Part shown: positions 28,059-36,805 of the stretch, in pieces
Layout of the letters: every line of letters starts with the position of its first letter
How positions within the stretch are numbered: position 1 is the first letter of the stretch
Source of the DNA: Cryobacterium flavum
GTDB lineage: Bacteria > Actinomycetota > Actinomycetes > Actinomycetales > Microbacteriaceae
Direction: 5' to 3'
NCBI RefSeq assembly: GCF_900103805.1
Contig: NZ_FNIB01000009.1
Span: 80,804 to 144,803 of the forward strand
DNA length: 64,000 nt
The notes under the pieces: generated by a model
Seen by the model: only the letters and a program-made list of their open reading frames with translations
Databases searched by the model: none
Told to the model about the DNA's origin: nothing
Program-made: the position numbers and the translations under genes

Positions 28059-29012
28059 ATGATTGAGCGCATGATCCATCTGCCCGGCGAGAGCCCCGAC
28101 CTCGACGCCAACGCCCTGCGGGTCGTGCGGGCGGTGCACGAAACCGGATCCATCACCGCAGCGGCCGTCGCCCTCGGTTACAGCCAGCCGGCCGTGAGTC
28201 AGCAGCTCAAACGGCTTGAGCAGCGGCTCGGACTCTCCGTGGTTGAGCGGGTCGGGCGTGGCGTTCGCCTCACCGAAGCCGGCCTCGTGCTGGCGCGGCA
28301 CGCCGTGACCGTGGCCACCGCGCTCGATGCGGCGGCCGGGGAGATCGCCGAGCTGCAGGGGCTGCGCGCCGGGCTCGTGCGTCTCGTGGCGTTTCCGTCG
28401 GCATCCGCTACCCTGGTGCCGAGCCTGCTGGCCCGCATGAAGGCGCGGCATTCCCAGATCAGCGTCACCTATCTGGAGGCGGAGCCGCCGGAGGCCGTCG
28501 CCGCCGTGCGTGAGAACCGTGCCGATCTGGCCATCACGTTCAGTTACCCGGGGGACCGGGTGGATCCGCACCGGGATAGCGCTCAGGGGTTGCGGGTGGC
28601 GACCCTGCGGCGAGATGAGATGATGCTCGTGCTGCCGGTCGGGCATCCGCTTGACAGCGTTACCCCGATCGACCTGGGCGAGCTCGCCGACGAGAACTGG
28701 GTGGCCGGCTGCCCGCGCTGCCGTGGACACTTGCTCGACCTGTGCGATCGGCGCGGATTCGCGCCGCGCATCAGCTACGAGACTGACAACGTTGCCGCCG
28801 TCTTCGGCCTCGTTGAAGCGGGCATCGGTGTTGCGCTGCTGCCGGCCCTCGCGATCGAGTCCGTCGGCCGGCGCGCGGGTGTCTCGATTCGCGCCACGAC
28901 CGGACGTGATCATCGCACCCTGCACGCCGTGACGGCGGCCCGGGCCGAGCGCGTGCCCGCCCTGGCTGCGGTATTGCGCGTGCTTGATGCGATCTCGCTG
29001 GTTGGACGTTAG
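28059..29012 (+). CDS. LysR-family transcriptional regulator
   Basis: A 317-aa regulator (313 if the Met at 28071, which has GAG upstream, is used). The N-terminal winged HTH reads DANALRVVRAVHETGSITAAAVALGYSQPAVSQQLKRLE; the periplasmic-binding-like effector domain covers about 95-310. A CPRC pair in WVAGCPRCRGHLLDLC is unusual and could be redox- or metal-responsive. It likely controls the divergent PLP enzyme gene. A terminator follows. Confidence 0.88.
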   Translation: MIERMIHLPGESPDLDANALRVVRAVHETGSITAAAVALGYSQPAVSQQLKRLEQRLGLSVVERVGRGVRLTEAGLVLARHAVTVATALDAAAGEIAELQGLRAGLVRLVAFPSASATLVPSLLARMKARHSQISVTYLEAEPPEAVAAVRENRADLAITFSYPGDRVDPHRDSAQGLRVATLRRDEMMLVLPVGHPLDSVTPIDLGELADENWVAGCPRCRGHLLDLCDRRGFAPRISYETDNVAAVFGLVEAGIGVALLPALAIESVGRRAGVSIRATTGRDHRTLHAVTAARAERVPALAAVLRVLDAISLVGR

Positions 29013-29035
29013 TTCGGATCCCGGGCCCATCTTAT

Positions 29036-29071
29036 GAAAGCGGGCCCACGATTGATCATGGGCCCGCTTTC
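29036..29071 (+). terminator. Terminator after the lysR-family gene
   Basis: GAAAGCGGGCCCA (29036-29048) pairs with TGGGCCCGCTTTC (29059-29071) over 13 bp with a 10-nt loop. The flanking CCGGGCCC and GGGCCCGGG repeats can extend alternative folds. Confidence 0.85.
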
Positions 29072-29127
29072 TGGGCCCGGGCCCGGAAAGAAGTAGGTCA
29101 GGAATCGCGCAACTAGAATCATGAGTA

Positions 29128-30651
29128 ATGTCTGACACCACTGCACACCCGTTCTCAACCGCCACCGGAACCGACGTTCGCGTGCGGTTCTGCCCCTCGC
29201 CGACCGGAACGCCCCACGTGGGCCTCATCCGCACCGCCATGTTCAACTGGGCCTATGCCCGGCACACCGGCGGCAAGATGATCTTCCGCATCGAGGACAC
29301 CGACGCCGCCCGTGACAGCGAAGACAGCTTTCTGCAACTCGTCGACGCCATGCGCTGGCTGCAGCTCGACTGGGACGAAGGCGTCGACGTCGGCGGCCCC
29401 CAGGCGCCGTACCGCCAGAGCGAGCGCTACGACATCTATCTCGGCGTCATCGAGAAGCTCAAGGACAGCGGCCACATTTACGAGAGCTTCGTCACCGGCG
29501 AAGAGATCGAAAAGCGCAACCGCGACCTCGGGCGCGACCCCAAGATGGGCTACGACAACTTCGAGCGCGACCTAACCGAAGACCAGAAGGCCGCCTACCG
29601 GGCCGAGGGCCGCTCCCCGGCGCTCCGCCTGCGCGTGCCCGACACCGAGCTCTCCTTCGACGACCTCGTGCGCGGTGAAATCACCTTCCCGGCCGGCTCG
29701 TTCAGCGACTTTGTGGTGGTGCGCCCGAACGGGCATCCGCTCTACCCCTTCGTCAACCCCGTCGACGACGCCCTCATGGGCGTTACCCACGTGCTGCGCG
29801 GCGAAGACCTGCTCTCGTCGACGCCGCGCCAGATCGCGTTGTACCACGCGCTCATCGACATCGGCGTGACCACGTTCGTGCCGCGTTTTGGCCACCTCCC
29901 CTACGTCATGGGCGACAAGAACAAGAAGCTCAGTAAGCGTGACGCCGAGGCGAACCTGTTTCTGCACCGCGACCGTGGATTCATCCCCGAGGGCCTGCTC
30001 AACTACCTCGCCCTGCTGGGCTGGTCGCTCTCGCACGACCGCGACGTTTTCTCGATCAATGAGTTCACGGCCGCCTTCGACGTCGTGAATGTCAACCCGA
30101 ACCCGGCCCGCTTCGACCTCAAGAAGGCCGAGTCGATCAACGGCGACCACATTCGCCAGCTCGATGCTGCCGACTTCGCCGCCCGGCTGGTGCCCTACCT
30201 GGTGACCGCCGGCGTGTTCGGCGAGAATCCGAGCGAGGCCGAACTGGCCCTGCTCGCCCAGGGAGCACCGCTCATCCAGGAGCGCATCGCGCTGCTCGGC
30301 GAAGCCCCCTTCATGCTCGGATTTCTGTTCGTGACCGGCGCCGACCTGGTTCTCGAAGCGGATGCCCTCGCCTCGCTTCCGCAGAACGCCGCCGACATTC
30401 TCGGCGCAAGTCGCACCGCACTGGAAAGTATTCCGTCTGCGGAATGGACTACCGATCGCGTACACGCCCTGCTTGCCGAGACGCTCATTGAAGGCCTCGG
30501 CCTCAAGCCGCGCGTTGCCTTTGGGCCCCTGCGCGTCGCGCTCTCGGGTCGCAAGATCTCGCCGCCGCTGTTTGAATCCATGGAAATCCTCGGTCAGGCC
30601 GAGACCCTGGACCGCCTGGATCGGGCCCTGGCTGCAATTTCGGCAGCCTGA
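29128..30651 (+). CDS. gltX: Glutamate-tRNA ligase
   Basis: A 507-aa class I synthetase charging tRNA-Glu (and, where GatCAB is used, tRNA-Gln). The HIGH-type motif is [15 protein letters not shown], the KMSKS-type motif is [15 protein letters not shown], and [11 protein letters not shown] is the usual Glu-site segment. The C-terminal anticodon-binding helices end in [14 protein letters not shown] tRNA-Gln gene lies 104 nt downstream, a common pairing in this family. Confidence 0.97.
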   Translation: MSDTTAHPFSTATGTDVRVRFCPSPTGTPHVGLIRTAMFNWAYARHTGGKMIFRIEDTDAARDSEDSFLQLVDAMRWLQLDWDEGVDVGGPQAPYRQSERYDIYLGVIEKLKDSGHIYESFVTGEEIEKRNRDLGRDPKMGYDNFERDLTEDQKAAYRAEGRSPALRLRVPDTELSFDDLVRGEITFPAGSFSDFVVVRPNGHPLYPFVNPVDDALMGVTHVLRGEDLLSSTPRQIALYHALIDIGVTTFVPRFGHLPYVMGDKNKKLSKRDAEANLFLHRDRGFIPEGLLNYLALLGWSLSHDRDVFSINEFTAAFDVVNVNPNPARFDLKKAESINGDHIRQLDAADFAARLVPYLVTAGVFGENPSEAELALLAQGAPLIQERIALLGEAPFMLGFLFVTGADLVLEADALASLPQNAADILGASRTALESIPSAEWTTDRVHALLAETLIEGLGLKPRVAFGPLRVALSGRKISPPLFESMEILGQAETLDRLDRALAAISAA

Positions 30652-30755
30652 CGCTCGGGCCGGAGGGGCTTCGACTCGCCGGGGGACACCCCGGTTTGGC
30701 CTCTCCTGCCCGAGTGAGCTAGGCTACTACTCGGCCCGATCTTCGGATTAGGCAT

Positions 30756-30827
30756 TGGGGTATGGTGTAATTGGCAACACGGATGATTCTGGTTCATTTG
30801 TTCTTGGTTCGAGTCCAGGTACCCCAG
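30756..30827 (+). tRNA. tRNA-Gln (anticodon CTG)
   Basis: A 72-nt cloverleaf: acceptor TGGGGTA/TACCCCA, D-stem GTGT/ACAC, anticodon stem GATGA/TCATT with loop TTCTGGT (anticodon CTG reading CAG), a 4-nt variable loop, T-stem CTTGG/CCAGG with loop TTCGAGT, discriminator G. An integrase module follows immediately, so the 3' half of this gene is the likely attB site. Confidence 0.95.
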
Positions 30828-31023
30828 CACTAAAAGGCGCAGGATTCCGCGGCGAAATCACTTATCGCCCACCCTGTCGAGTAGGCCCAAAACGGGCCGA
30901 ATTACCACAAACTACACCACAAACCCCCTTGGGGATTGTTTGCGCGTTGTTGCGCCCGGCCCCGTACGGGCCTGTCCCGGCCTGATCGGGCTGCTCACGG
31001 CTTCCGTGGTGCACCTATTGCGT
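30828..31023 (+). other. Likely attachment/arm-site region between tRNA-Gln and the integrase genes
   Basis: A short non-coding stretch with a hairpin GGCCC-N5-GGGCC (30884-30898), two direct copies of ACCACAAAC 12 nt apart (30904-30912, 30916-30924) and a CCCC-TT-GGGG dyad right after. Closely spaced direct repeats beside a tyrosine integrase gene are typical of integrase arm or Xis sites, but that reading is inference. Confidence 0.45.
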
Positions 31024-31218
31024 ATGGACGCGACGACGCAAATCACACCCACGTTTCTCACCCAGCGCGAGCTCGCGGAGCTGCTCCGAATGCCCGAGCG
31101 TACGCTCGAGGACTGGCGTCTGATGCAGACGGGGCCGCCCTATATCAAGCTCGGCCGACTCGTGCGTTACGACGTGCAGGACGTGCTCACCTGGGTTCAC
31201 GAACACCGCCATGGTTAG
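31024..31218 (+). CDS. Excisionase-like HTH protein
   Basis: A 64-aa MerR-like winged-helix protein of the HTH_17 type: FLTQRELAELLRMPERTLED then GPPYIKLGRLVRYDVQDVLTW. Such proteins act as Xis, bending DNA to favour excision, or as regulators of the integrase gene. The ATG at 31024 gives the usual length; the frame is open further upstream without homology. It overlaps the integrase start by 8 nt, so the two are co-translated. Confidence 0.85.
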   Translation: MDATTQITPTFLTQRELAELLRMPERTLEDWRLMQTGPPYIKLGRLVRYDVQDVLTWVHEHRHG

Positions 31219-32416
31219 GCCACAGATCGCGGCTGGCGAAGTGGGCTCAATCGACGTGCAACAGTTGGCGAGCGGCCGATACCGCGCCCGCGGCACCAGC
31301 CGTGACGACAGCGGGGCACGGCACCGCCACGCCGTGACGGCCGATACCCGCGACGAAGCTATCGCCGAGATCCATCGGCAATCGAGAGCCATGGCCACCG
31401 GCGGCGCCGGAGCCCTCTCGCCGTCGAACACCGTCGCTGACGCGGTTGAGCTGTGGTTGTCTCAGGTACTCACCCGCGCCAAAGCGGGCAGCCTTTCCTA
31501 TTCGACGTACGAATCGTACGAGACAACGGCCCGCGTCATTATCGTGCCACGTTGTGGGGGAGTGCGGCTTGATCACCTGACAGTCGGTCGCTGCGACCGC
31601 ATCCTGCAGCGCATTCTTGAGGAGGAGACGATCTCGAAAGCCCGACGAGCCCGCGCGGTGCTTAGTCTCGTGTGTGGCTACGCCGTGCGCGACGACGCTC
31701 TGTTGCAGAACCCCGTACGCGACGTGCAACGCCTGCCGATGTCACCCCGCAAGGAATCCGCCCTCACGCCGGCGCAAATCACCGCCATCCGCGGGCTCAT
31801 GCAGGTGTGGCGGCTCACACGCGACGACGGTCCCCGGCCCAACTACCGTGCCCTGATCGACGGCATGGACATCATGATCGGCACGTCCTTGCGCGTCGGC
31901 GAGTGCATCGGACTGCGCCGCTGTGATGTCGACATCACGACGCTGCCGCCGACGCTCATCGTGAGCGGCACGATCGTGAGCACAAAGGCTCAAGGAACGC
32001 ACCGCAAGAACTCTCCTAAGCGGTCACGGCAACGGCGGAGCATAGCCTTGCCGTCGATGGCCGCAGCGGCGGTGCGACGGCGGCTGGCACTTGCGGAGCA
32101 GGATCCGGAGGCTTTCCTGTTTCCCACCAGGACTGGTCGCTCCCTCAGCGTCAGCAACTACGAGCGCCTGCTACGCGCATTTGTTGAGGATGTGCGTGGT
32201 GGTCTTGTCGAACTGGGCGTCGACGTCGACGAGTACACCACGCACATCTACCGGCGCACGGCGGCCACGCTGATCGAGCGGGCGGCCGGGATCACCCTGG
32301 CCTCTCGACTTCTCGGCCATGCCAACGAGCAGACCACGCGAAACAGCTACGTGGTCACGGCCGACGTAGTCGATCCAGTGACGGCGGAAATTCTCGATGA
32401 AGTGCTCGGCGAGTGA
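31211..32416 (+). CDS. Tyrosine recombinase / integrase of the genomic island
   Basis: A 401-aa site-specific recombinase. An AP2-like N-terminal part (about 10-60, SGRYRARGTSRDDSG) is followed by a core-binding helical domain (NTVADAVELWLSQVL) and the catalytic domain from about 180. The catalytic Arg lies in GTSLRVGECIGL, the second box is THIYRRTAATL (usual HxLRH, with Arg in place of the second His), and the nucleophile Tyr is in LLGHANEQTTRNSYV. Adjacent to tRNA-Gln, its presumed target. It appears intact. Confidence 0.93.
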   Translation: MVRPQIAAGEVGSIDVQQLASGRYRARGTSRDDSGARHRHAVTADTRDEAIAEIHRQSRAMATGGAGALSPSNTVADAVELWLSQVLTRAKAGSLSYSTYESYETTARVIIVPRCGGVRLDHLTVGRCDRILQRILEEETISKARRARAVLSLVCGYAVRDDALLQNPVRDVQRLPMSPRKESALTPAQITAIRGLMQVWRLTRDDGPRPNYRALIDGMDIMIGTSLRVGECIGLRRCDVDITTLPPTLIVSGTIVSTKAQGTHRKNSPKRSRQRRSIALPSMAAAAVRRRLALAEQDPEAFLFPTRTGRSLSVSNYERLLRAFVEDVRGGLVELGVDVDEYTTHIYRRTAATLIERAAGITLASRLLGHANEQTTRNSYVVTADVVDPVTAEILDEVLGE

Positions 32417-33082
32417 GCGATCTCGGTGTCCAGAGGACGGTCACGGATTAACAAAAAAGACTCTCTTGGGGAGACCGCAGAATGCCTGCCCTGGACTACG
32501 TGCTCGTAGAATTTAGTCGGCACAGAATAGGACGCACCGCAACGCCCGGCAGCAAATAAAGGAAACGCACGGAAGCGTACTTTTGAATCATGGCAGTTCC
32601 TGACGGTCAGATCCGGGCGGCGCTTTTGCTCATCTAGGCGAGGGCTCAAGGGATCGAGCAGTTGGTTAGATCCCACCGGTACGTCGGAGACCACTTCTCG
32701 CAACCCGTGGGCTGCGAGACACATTGACGAGACAGATCGACCATGCACGATTGTGGAGAGCGAGGCAGAACGCATTCCGTCCAGTGACCAGGATCAGGGC
32801 ATTATTGTTCAAGGGCGACGGATGAGCCGGTATGTCTCGAAACGTGTGTTTTTACTGGCGTTACCATTTTTGTAGGCAAGGACGCTTGCGAGACATTTAG
32901 AAGCGTCAATGGGGAAGCTGAAAGCGTCGAAGTAAGCAACGAACTGTCAATTTGGCGTGTACCCCAACTCGACGTCAGACGCTCTCATCGAGTATTGTCA
33001 GGATAGGGTCAAATTTTGATTGGTGGACATCCCTCATGACTGGGTCTTAAACTTCAACCTGACGGAACAGGGGAAAAGTCAC
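32417..33082. other. Non-coding gap with lower GC and repeated GACGCTT/AAGCGTC units
   Basis: No convincing gene. GACGCTT at 32881-32887 is inverted relative to AAGCGTC at 32901-32907 and 32922-32928, and GACGCTC recurs at 32978-32984. These four units within about 100 nt lie just before the resolvase gene, where a recombination (res-like) site or resolvase operator would be expected. A minus-strand reading frame in the first half has no recognisable product. Confidence 0.4.
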
Positions 33083-33643
33083 ATGACGGGTCAACGCGTT
33101 GGATACGTGCGAGTCAGTACTCTCGATCAGAACACCATCCGTCAGCTTGCTGGCGTCGAGGTCGATCGGGTGTTTGAGGATAAGGCGTCGGGAAAGGATC
33201 AGAACCGGCCCGAGCTGGAAGAGATGATCAAGTTCGTCCGAGATGGCGATACCGTTCTCGTGCATTCCATGGACCGGTTGGCCCGCAACTTGGATGACCT
33301 TCGCTTGATCGTGCGCCGGCTCACGGCGAAGAAGGTCCGGGTTGAGTTCGTGAAAGAGCAGCTCTCTTTCACGGGCGACGACAACGCGATGGCGAACCTG
33401 CTTTTGAACGTCATGGGAGCGTTTGCTGAGTTTGAGCGGTCGTTGATTCGTGAACGTCAACGTGAGGGCATTGCCCTGGCAAAAAAACGTGGCGTCTATC
33501 GCGGCCGCACCCCATCACTGGACATGGCCCGTGCGGCTGAGCTGCGCGAGAAGGCTGCCGCGGGCGTGCCGAAATCTGTGCTTGCTCGAGAGTTTGGGAT
33601 CAGCCGCGAAACCGTCTACGTCTACCTCCGCGCCGGGGCCTGA
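33083..33643 (+). CDS. Serine recombinase (Tn3-family resolvase / invertase type)
   Basis: A 186-aa small serine recombinase. The nucleophile Ser lies in GYVRVSTLDQN, the catalytic Arg cluster in DRLARNLDDLR, and the E-helix region in GAFAEFERSLIRERQREGI. A C-terminal HTH (AREFGISRETVYVYL) binds DNA. The ATG at 33083 has AGGGGAA upstream. No Tn3 transposase gene is near, so this is an orphan resolvase left from a transposon or serving the island. Confidence 0.92.
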   Translation: MTGQRVGYVRVSTLDQNTIRQLAGVEVDRVFEDKASGKDQNRPELEEMIKFVRDGDTVLVHSMDRLARNLDDLRLIVRRLTAKKVRVEFVKEQLSFTGDDNAMANLLLNVMGAFAEFERSLIRERQREGIALAKKRGVYRGRTPSLDMARAAELREKAAAGVPKSVLAREFGISRETVYVYLRAGA

Positions 33644-33669
33644 GCTGGCGGAAGAGGATTCGGTGCGGT

Positions 33670-34536
33670 TTAGAGATGGATGCCTGCGGTGTCGACCAGT
33701 TCAACCCAGCGCGTTCGACGATCGGCGCCTTCTCGGATCGCTGGGGCTTGGGCGTAGACGTCTGCGTCGGATAGGGCGGTCAGGTTGAGTCCGGTGAGGT
33801 CGGTGATGTCGACGATGGGTACTTGATAGGTGCGGTAGGGTCCGAGCGACGGGGGATTGCCGTACATGAGGGCTTGAGCGCGGACCGTGTCGAGGTCGAT
33901 GTCTTCTAATTGTGGGCTTTGGTCGAGGACGAACCCGGCAGCGTGAAGAACGGTGGATCTTTCCGTGGTCGTGGTCCATGCTGCGATCTTCCAGAACGCT
34001 TGGGGGATCTTTACGCCGCGATATATCGGATCCGGGGTTGAGAGTACGGGGGCGGTGAAGACGCTGATGCGGTTGCCGTTTGTGCGTGCGTAGGTGAGGA
34101 CGTGGTCCTCGAGGCCGAGCCAGAGTTGTTTTGATTGGTTAAAGGTTGCGGCTTGCGGGGCGGCGTTGGTGTAGGCGAAGGTGTCGTAATTCGCTCGCCG
34201 GGCTGTCGTTGTGTCGCCCCAGACCGGGTCTTGGCGCCGGACGAGGTGTCCGCGGTCGAGGTCGTTTCTGGCGTAGACGGCTTCCCCGGTCTGTTCGTAG
34301 GGCGGGATACGGGAGTCGAGGTGCCAGTCGTCGCCTCGGTCAACGGTAATGAGCTGGTCCCCGTCGATGTTGACGCCGGTTGCGATGGCGAGGCGCCGTG
34401 CGGGGTCGAGGAGCACGGTGAAATGTGTGTAGAGCAGTTCACGAATCAGGGTTCCCGGGGGAGGGGTCGGGAGCGGCAGAGGAATCTGGAGGAAATCGGC
34501 GTTGTATCCAGCAGGATAAAGTAATGCGGCGTCCAT
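33670..34536 (-). CDS. DNA/RNA non-specific endonuclease (NUC1 family)
   Basis: A protein of 288 aa with the beta-beta-alpha metal nuclease fold. The active-site motif DRGH appears in NDLDRGHLVRRQDP, followed by FAYTNAAPQAATFNQSKQLW, where the Asn ligand of the catalytic Mg2+ lies. No signal peptide, no toxin-delivery domain and no evident immunity gene are seen. The ATG at 34536 is used; a TTG four codons earlier is possible. It lies tail-to-tail with the resolvase gene. Its role in the island is unknown. Confidence 0.8.
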   Translation of the reverse strand: MDAALLYPAGYNADFLQIPLPLPTPPPGTLIRELLYTHFTVLLDPARRLAIATGVNIDGDQLITVDRGDDWHLDSRIPPYEQTGEAVYARNDLDRGHLVRRQDPVWGDTTTARRANYDTFAYTNAAPQAATFNQSKQLWLGLEDHVLTYARTNGNRISVFTAPVLSTPDPIYRGVKIPQAFWKIAAWTTTTERSTVLHAAGFVLDQSPQLEDIDLDTVRAQALMYGNPPSLGPYRTYQVPIVDITDLTGLNLTALSDADVYAQAPAIREGADRRTRWVELVDTAGIHL

Positions 34537-34666
34537 GGTGATAGTCAAGCAGCCAGAGCCGACAGTTGGGGCTTCCGGATCTATATGGCGGTGTTGATGG
34601 GAAGATCCACTGTTGCTTCCACCATGTGAAACCGCCCTCGTTAGGGTGCTCGGAAACCATCCACGG

Positions 34667-35320
34667 TTACGTCAGAAGAGCTATATTTTGGCTCGGCGTT
34701 AACGCCGGTGGATGAGTGCTGTCGAGCCCATCTACTTTCATCTGCCGCCGTCTACTGCGCCGAGCTGAGCCTACCGACATGTGCTCGGGCAATGTATGCA
34801 GTGTCCCGAGCTGCATTAGGTGAATCAGTGCAGCATCGACGTCATCCACCGATGCGTCCGTCATCGCGTGCAGGAAGCGTGTGACCTTTGGTTGATGCAG
34901 CGGTTGCGGACGTTGAAGAGCTGGGCTGGAAAGGGCGAGGGCTTGCTTAAGACAAGGCGCTGCAGCGGGCAGCCAGCGAATCTGGTCTTGATTGTAGTCA
35001 GTGTCGAGATATAGGGTCAGCGTCTCCATCGTGCGGTGTGGTGTTCCGATGTACCAATCGTCCGCCGACAGGAGCGCTAGCGAACCGGGCAACATCTCGA
35101 ACTGACCAGCCTTATGGGCGATCGTATAAGAACCGCGCACGAGGTGTACGAGTTTGAGTTCTTCGCATGCCACTGGATCGGTGACGTTCATGAAAGTCGC
35201 CCGGCGCACGACGATGGGCTGAGACATGAATAGGGTGCTGCCCGTGACTCGTGTCACCACACGCGGAGCGCCGGGTGCTCGCGACTGCCCAGGAGAGGCT
35301 CTTGAAGCAAGTTGATTCAT
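34667..35320 (-). pseudogene. AraC-family regulator fragment lacking its DNA-binding domain
   Basis: The reading frame from the Met at 35320 resembles the N-terminal cupin part of AraC regulators (PIVVRRATFMNVTDP, ELKLVHLVRGSYTIAH, GSLALLSADDWYIGTP, TLTLYLDTDY). In full members this is followed by about 100 residues with two HTH motifs. Here the chain changes to an unrelated Arg/Ser-rich tail and stops after 217 residues. I read it as a truncated remnant; a purposely shortened co-regulator is less likely. Confidence 0.6.
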
Positions 35321-35487
35321 GATGAGCCGCGTTTTGGCGGGGGCCGGCTGATTCGCGGCGTCAGATTCGTGGCGTCGCACGAGACGAGGCCGCGAAGAGC
35401 GCTCCGCCGTCTGAAGTTCGCAGCACGGACGAGTGCCTTCTGGTATCGAATAACGGTAGCCAGCGTCCCAGCACCCCCAATTGCGGA

Positions 35488-35535
35488 ATACCCCGTCGGG
35501 GTATAGTGTTGGCTCACACATACCCGGTACGGGTA
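35488..35535 (+). promoter_or_regulatory. CsoR-type operators and promoter before copZ
   Basis: ATACCCC-GTC-GGGGTAT (35488-35504) is a perfect 17-bp palindrome and TACCC-GGTAC-GGGTA (35521-35535) a second one. Both fit the known CsoR consensus TACCC-N5-GGGTA-like. The first fills the space between a possible -35 TTGCGG (35481-35486) and -10 TATAGT (35502-35507), ideal for repression. The first gene controlled is copZ at 35561. Confidence 0.8.
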
Positions 35536-35560
35536 CCAGCAAACGGGAAGAGGATATGCG

Positions 35561-35773
35561 ATGGCCACGAACGAATACCAGGTGACGGGCATGACCTGCG
35601 GGCACTGCGAGATGTCGATTCGTGAAGAGGTCGCCGAGATCGCCGGGGTCGAGGACATCCAAGTGAGTGCGCAGACGGGCAAGCTCGTTGTCACGAGCTC
35701 CGACTCCGTCGAGGATGGGCAGATTCTGGCGGCCGTGGCGGAGGCGGGCTACTCGGCGGTGCGGACGGTATGA
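35561..35773 (+). CDS. copZ: Copper chaperone, HMA domain
   Basis: A 70-aa single heavy-metal-associated domain (beta-alpha-beta-beta-alpha-beta) with the metal site VTGMTCGHCEMSI at residues about 8-20. It shuttles Cu(I) to CopA and to CsoR. AAGAGGAT precedes the ATG. Its stop overlaps the next start (ATGA) and it is the first gene of the operator-controlled copper operon. Confidence 0.92.
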   Translation: MATNEYQVTGMTCGHCEMSIREEVAEIAGVEDIQVSAQTGKLVVTSSDSVEDGQILAAVAEAGYSAVRTV

Positions 35774-36735
35774 ACGCGGGCGCACGGCTTGCTCTGTATG
35801 GGCTCGGGTTGGTGGTGGCGTTCGGCGGTGCATTCGGTCTCGCTGACGCCGTTATCCCCACGAGTGTTGTAAGCGATTGGACGAAAGGCACTGAAATGAA
35901 CAATCACGATGACGGCCACGATTCCGGCGCAACCAGCGTCAATGGTTCGACGAGCGCTACTGCGGACAATTTGAAGGGCCTTGCGCTTGGCCTCAACGGG
36001 TATGTGCTGTCGCCCGTTGAGGCTCCTGCGGGGATTGGCGAACCCGGCGAGTTGAGTTTCCAGATTCAGGATGCGTCGGGCACACCGGTCACGGAATATA
36101 CGACCGCACACGATAAGGACCTGCATCTGATCGTGGCGCGGTCCGATGGCAGTCAGTTCCGTCACGTTCACCCGGTGCTGGATGTATCCACGGGCACGTG
36201 GTCGTTGCCGTGGGAATGGGCTGCAGCCGGGAGCTATCGAGTGTTTGCAGACTTCACGCCGGCAGGTGCAGATGCATCCGGTCTGACGCTCACACGCACT
36301 GTTCAGGTGGCGGGGGAGTTCGCTCCCGTGGCACCCCAACCGACACAGGTTGATCAGGTCGGCGGCTTCACGGTTTCCCTCGATGGCGACCTAGTAGCGG
36401 GTTCAGCGAGCGAACTCATGCTCACCATCACGCGTGATGGTGAGCCGGTTACCGCCCTGGAACCGTATCTGGGTGCGTTCGGTCACCTCGTTGCGTTGCG
36501 TGACGGCGACCTCGCGTATCTGCACGTGCACGCCGAGGGCGAAGAACCCAGAGCCGGTGAGATATCCGGTCCGGAGATCGCGTTCGCAGCCGAGGCCCCG
36601 ACCGCGGGCCGCTACATGCTGTACCTGGATTTCCAGGTCAACGGCCAGGTGCATACCGCCGAGTTCGTGCTCGATGCTACTCACGGCGATGGCGCGACAG
36701 GCCCCGATGGCGAATCACACGAGGACGGGCATTAA
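35770..36735 (+). CDS. Exported, membrane-anchored metal-binding protein of the copper operon
   Basis: A 321-aa protein. Residues 1-28 make one hydrophobic segment (ALYGLGLVVAFGGAFGLADA), then a His/Asp-rich stretch (EMNNHDDGHDSG) and two repeated beta-rich modules. Each contains a similar His cluster: FRHVHPVLD in the first and LAYLHVHAEGEE in the second, preceded by GAFGHLVALRDGD. The C-terminal tail is HGDGATGPDGESHEDGH. It is likely an extracytoplasmic copper-binding protein that works with CopZ and CopA on either side. Common in actinobacterial copper loci, without a defined name. Confidence 0.8.
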   Translation: MNAGARLALYGLGLVVAFGGAFGLADAVIPTSVVSDWTKGTEMNNHDDGHDSGATSVNGSTSATADNLKGLALGLNGYVLSPVEAPAGIGEPGELSFQIQDASGTPVTEYTTAHDKDLHLIVARSDGSQFRHVHPVLDVSTGTWSLPWEWAAAGSYRVFADFTPAGADASGLTLTRTVQVAGEFAPVAPQPTQVDQVGGFTVSLDGDLVAGSASELMLTITRDGEPVTALEPYLGAFGHLVALRDGDLAYLHVHAEGEEPRAGEISGPEIAFAAEAPTAGRYMLYLDFQVNGQVHTAEFVLDATHGDGATGPDGESHEDGH

Positions 36736-36805
36736 TCGTCGAGTCTCGCCTCTGCTGCAGCTGATGGCTGCAGCACTCAGCCACAGCTAATAGAAGGAAT
36801 AGTAC

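Noticed and set aside
32347..32775. Minus-strand 142-codon frame after the integrase
   Set aside because: No similarity to any family I know, no ribosome site, overlaps the integrase 3' end; treated as non-coding.
33083..35320. A complete Tn3-type transposon around the resolvase
   Set aside because: No transposase gene and no 38-bp terminal inverted repeats could be seen.
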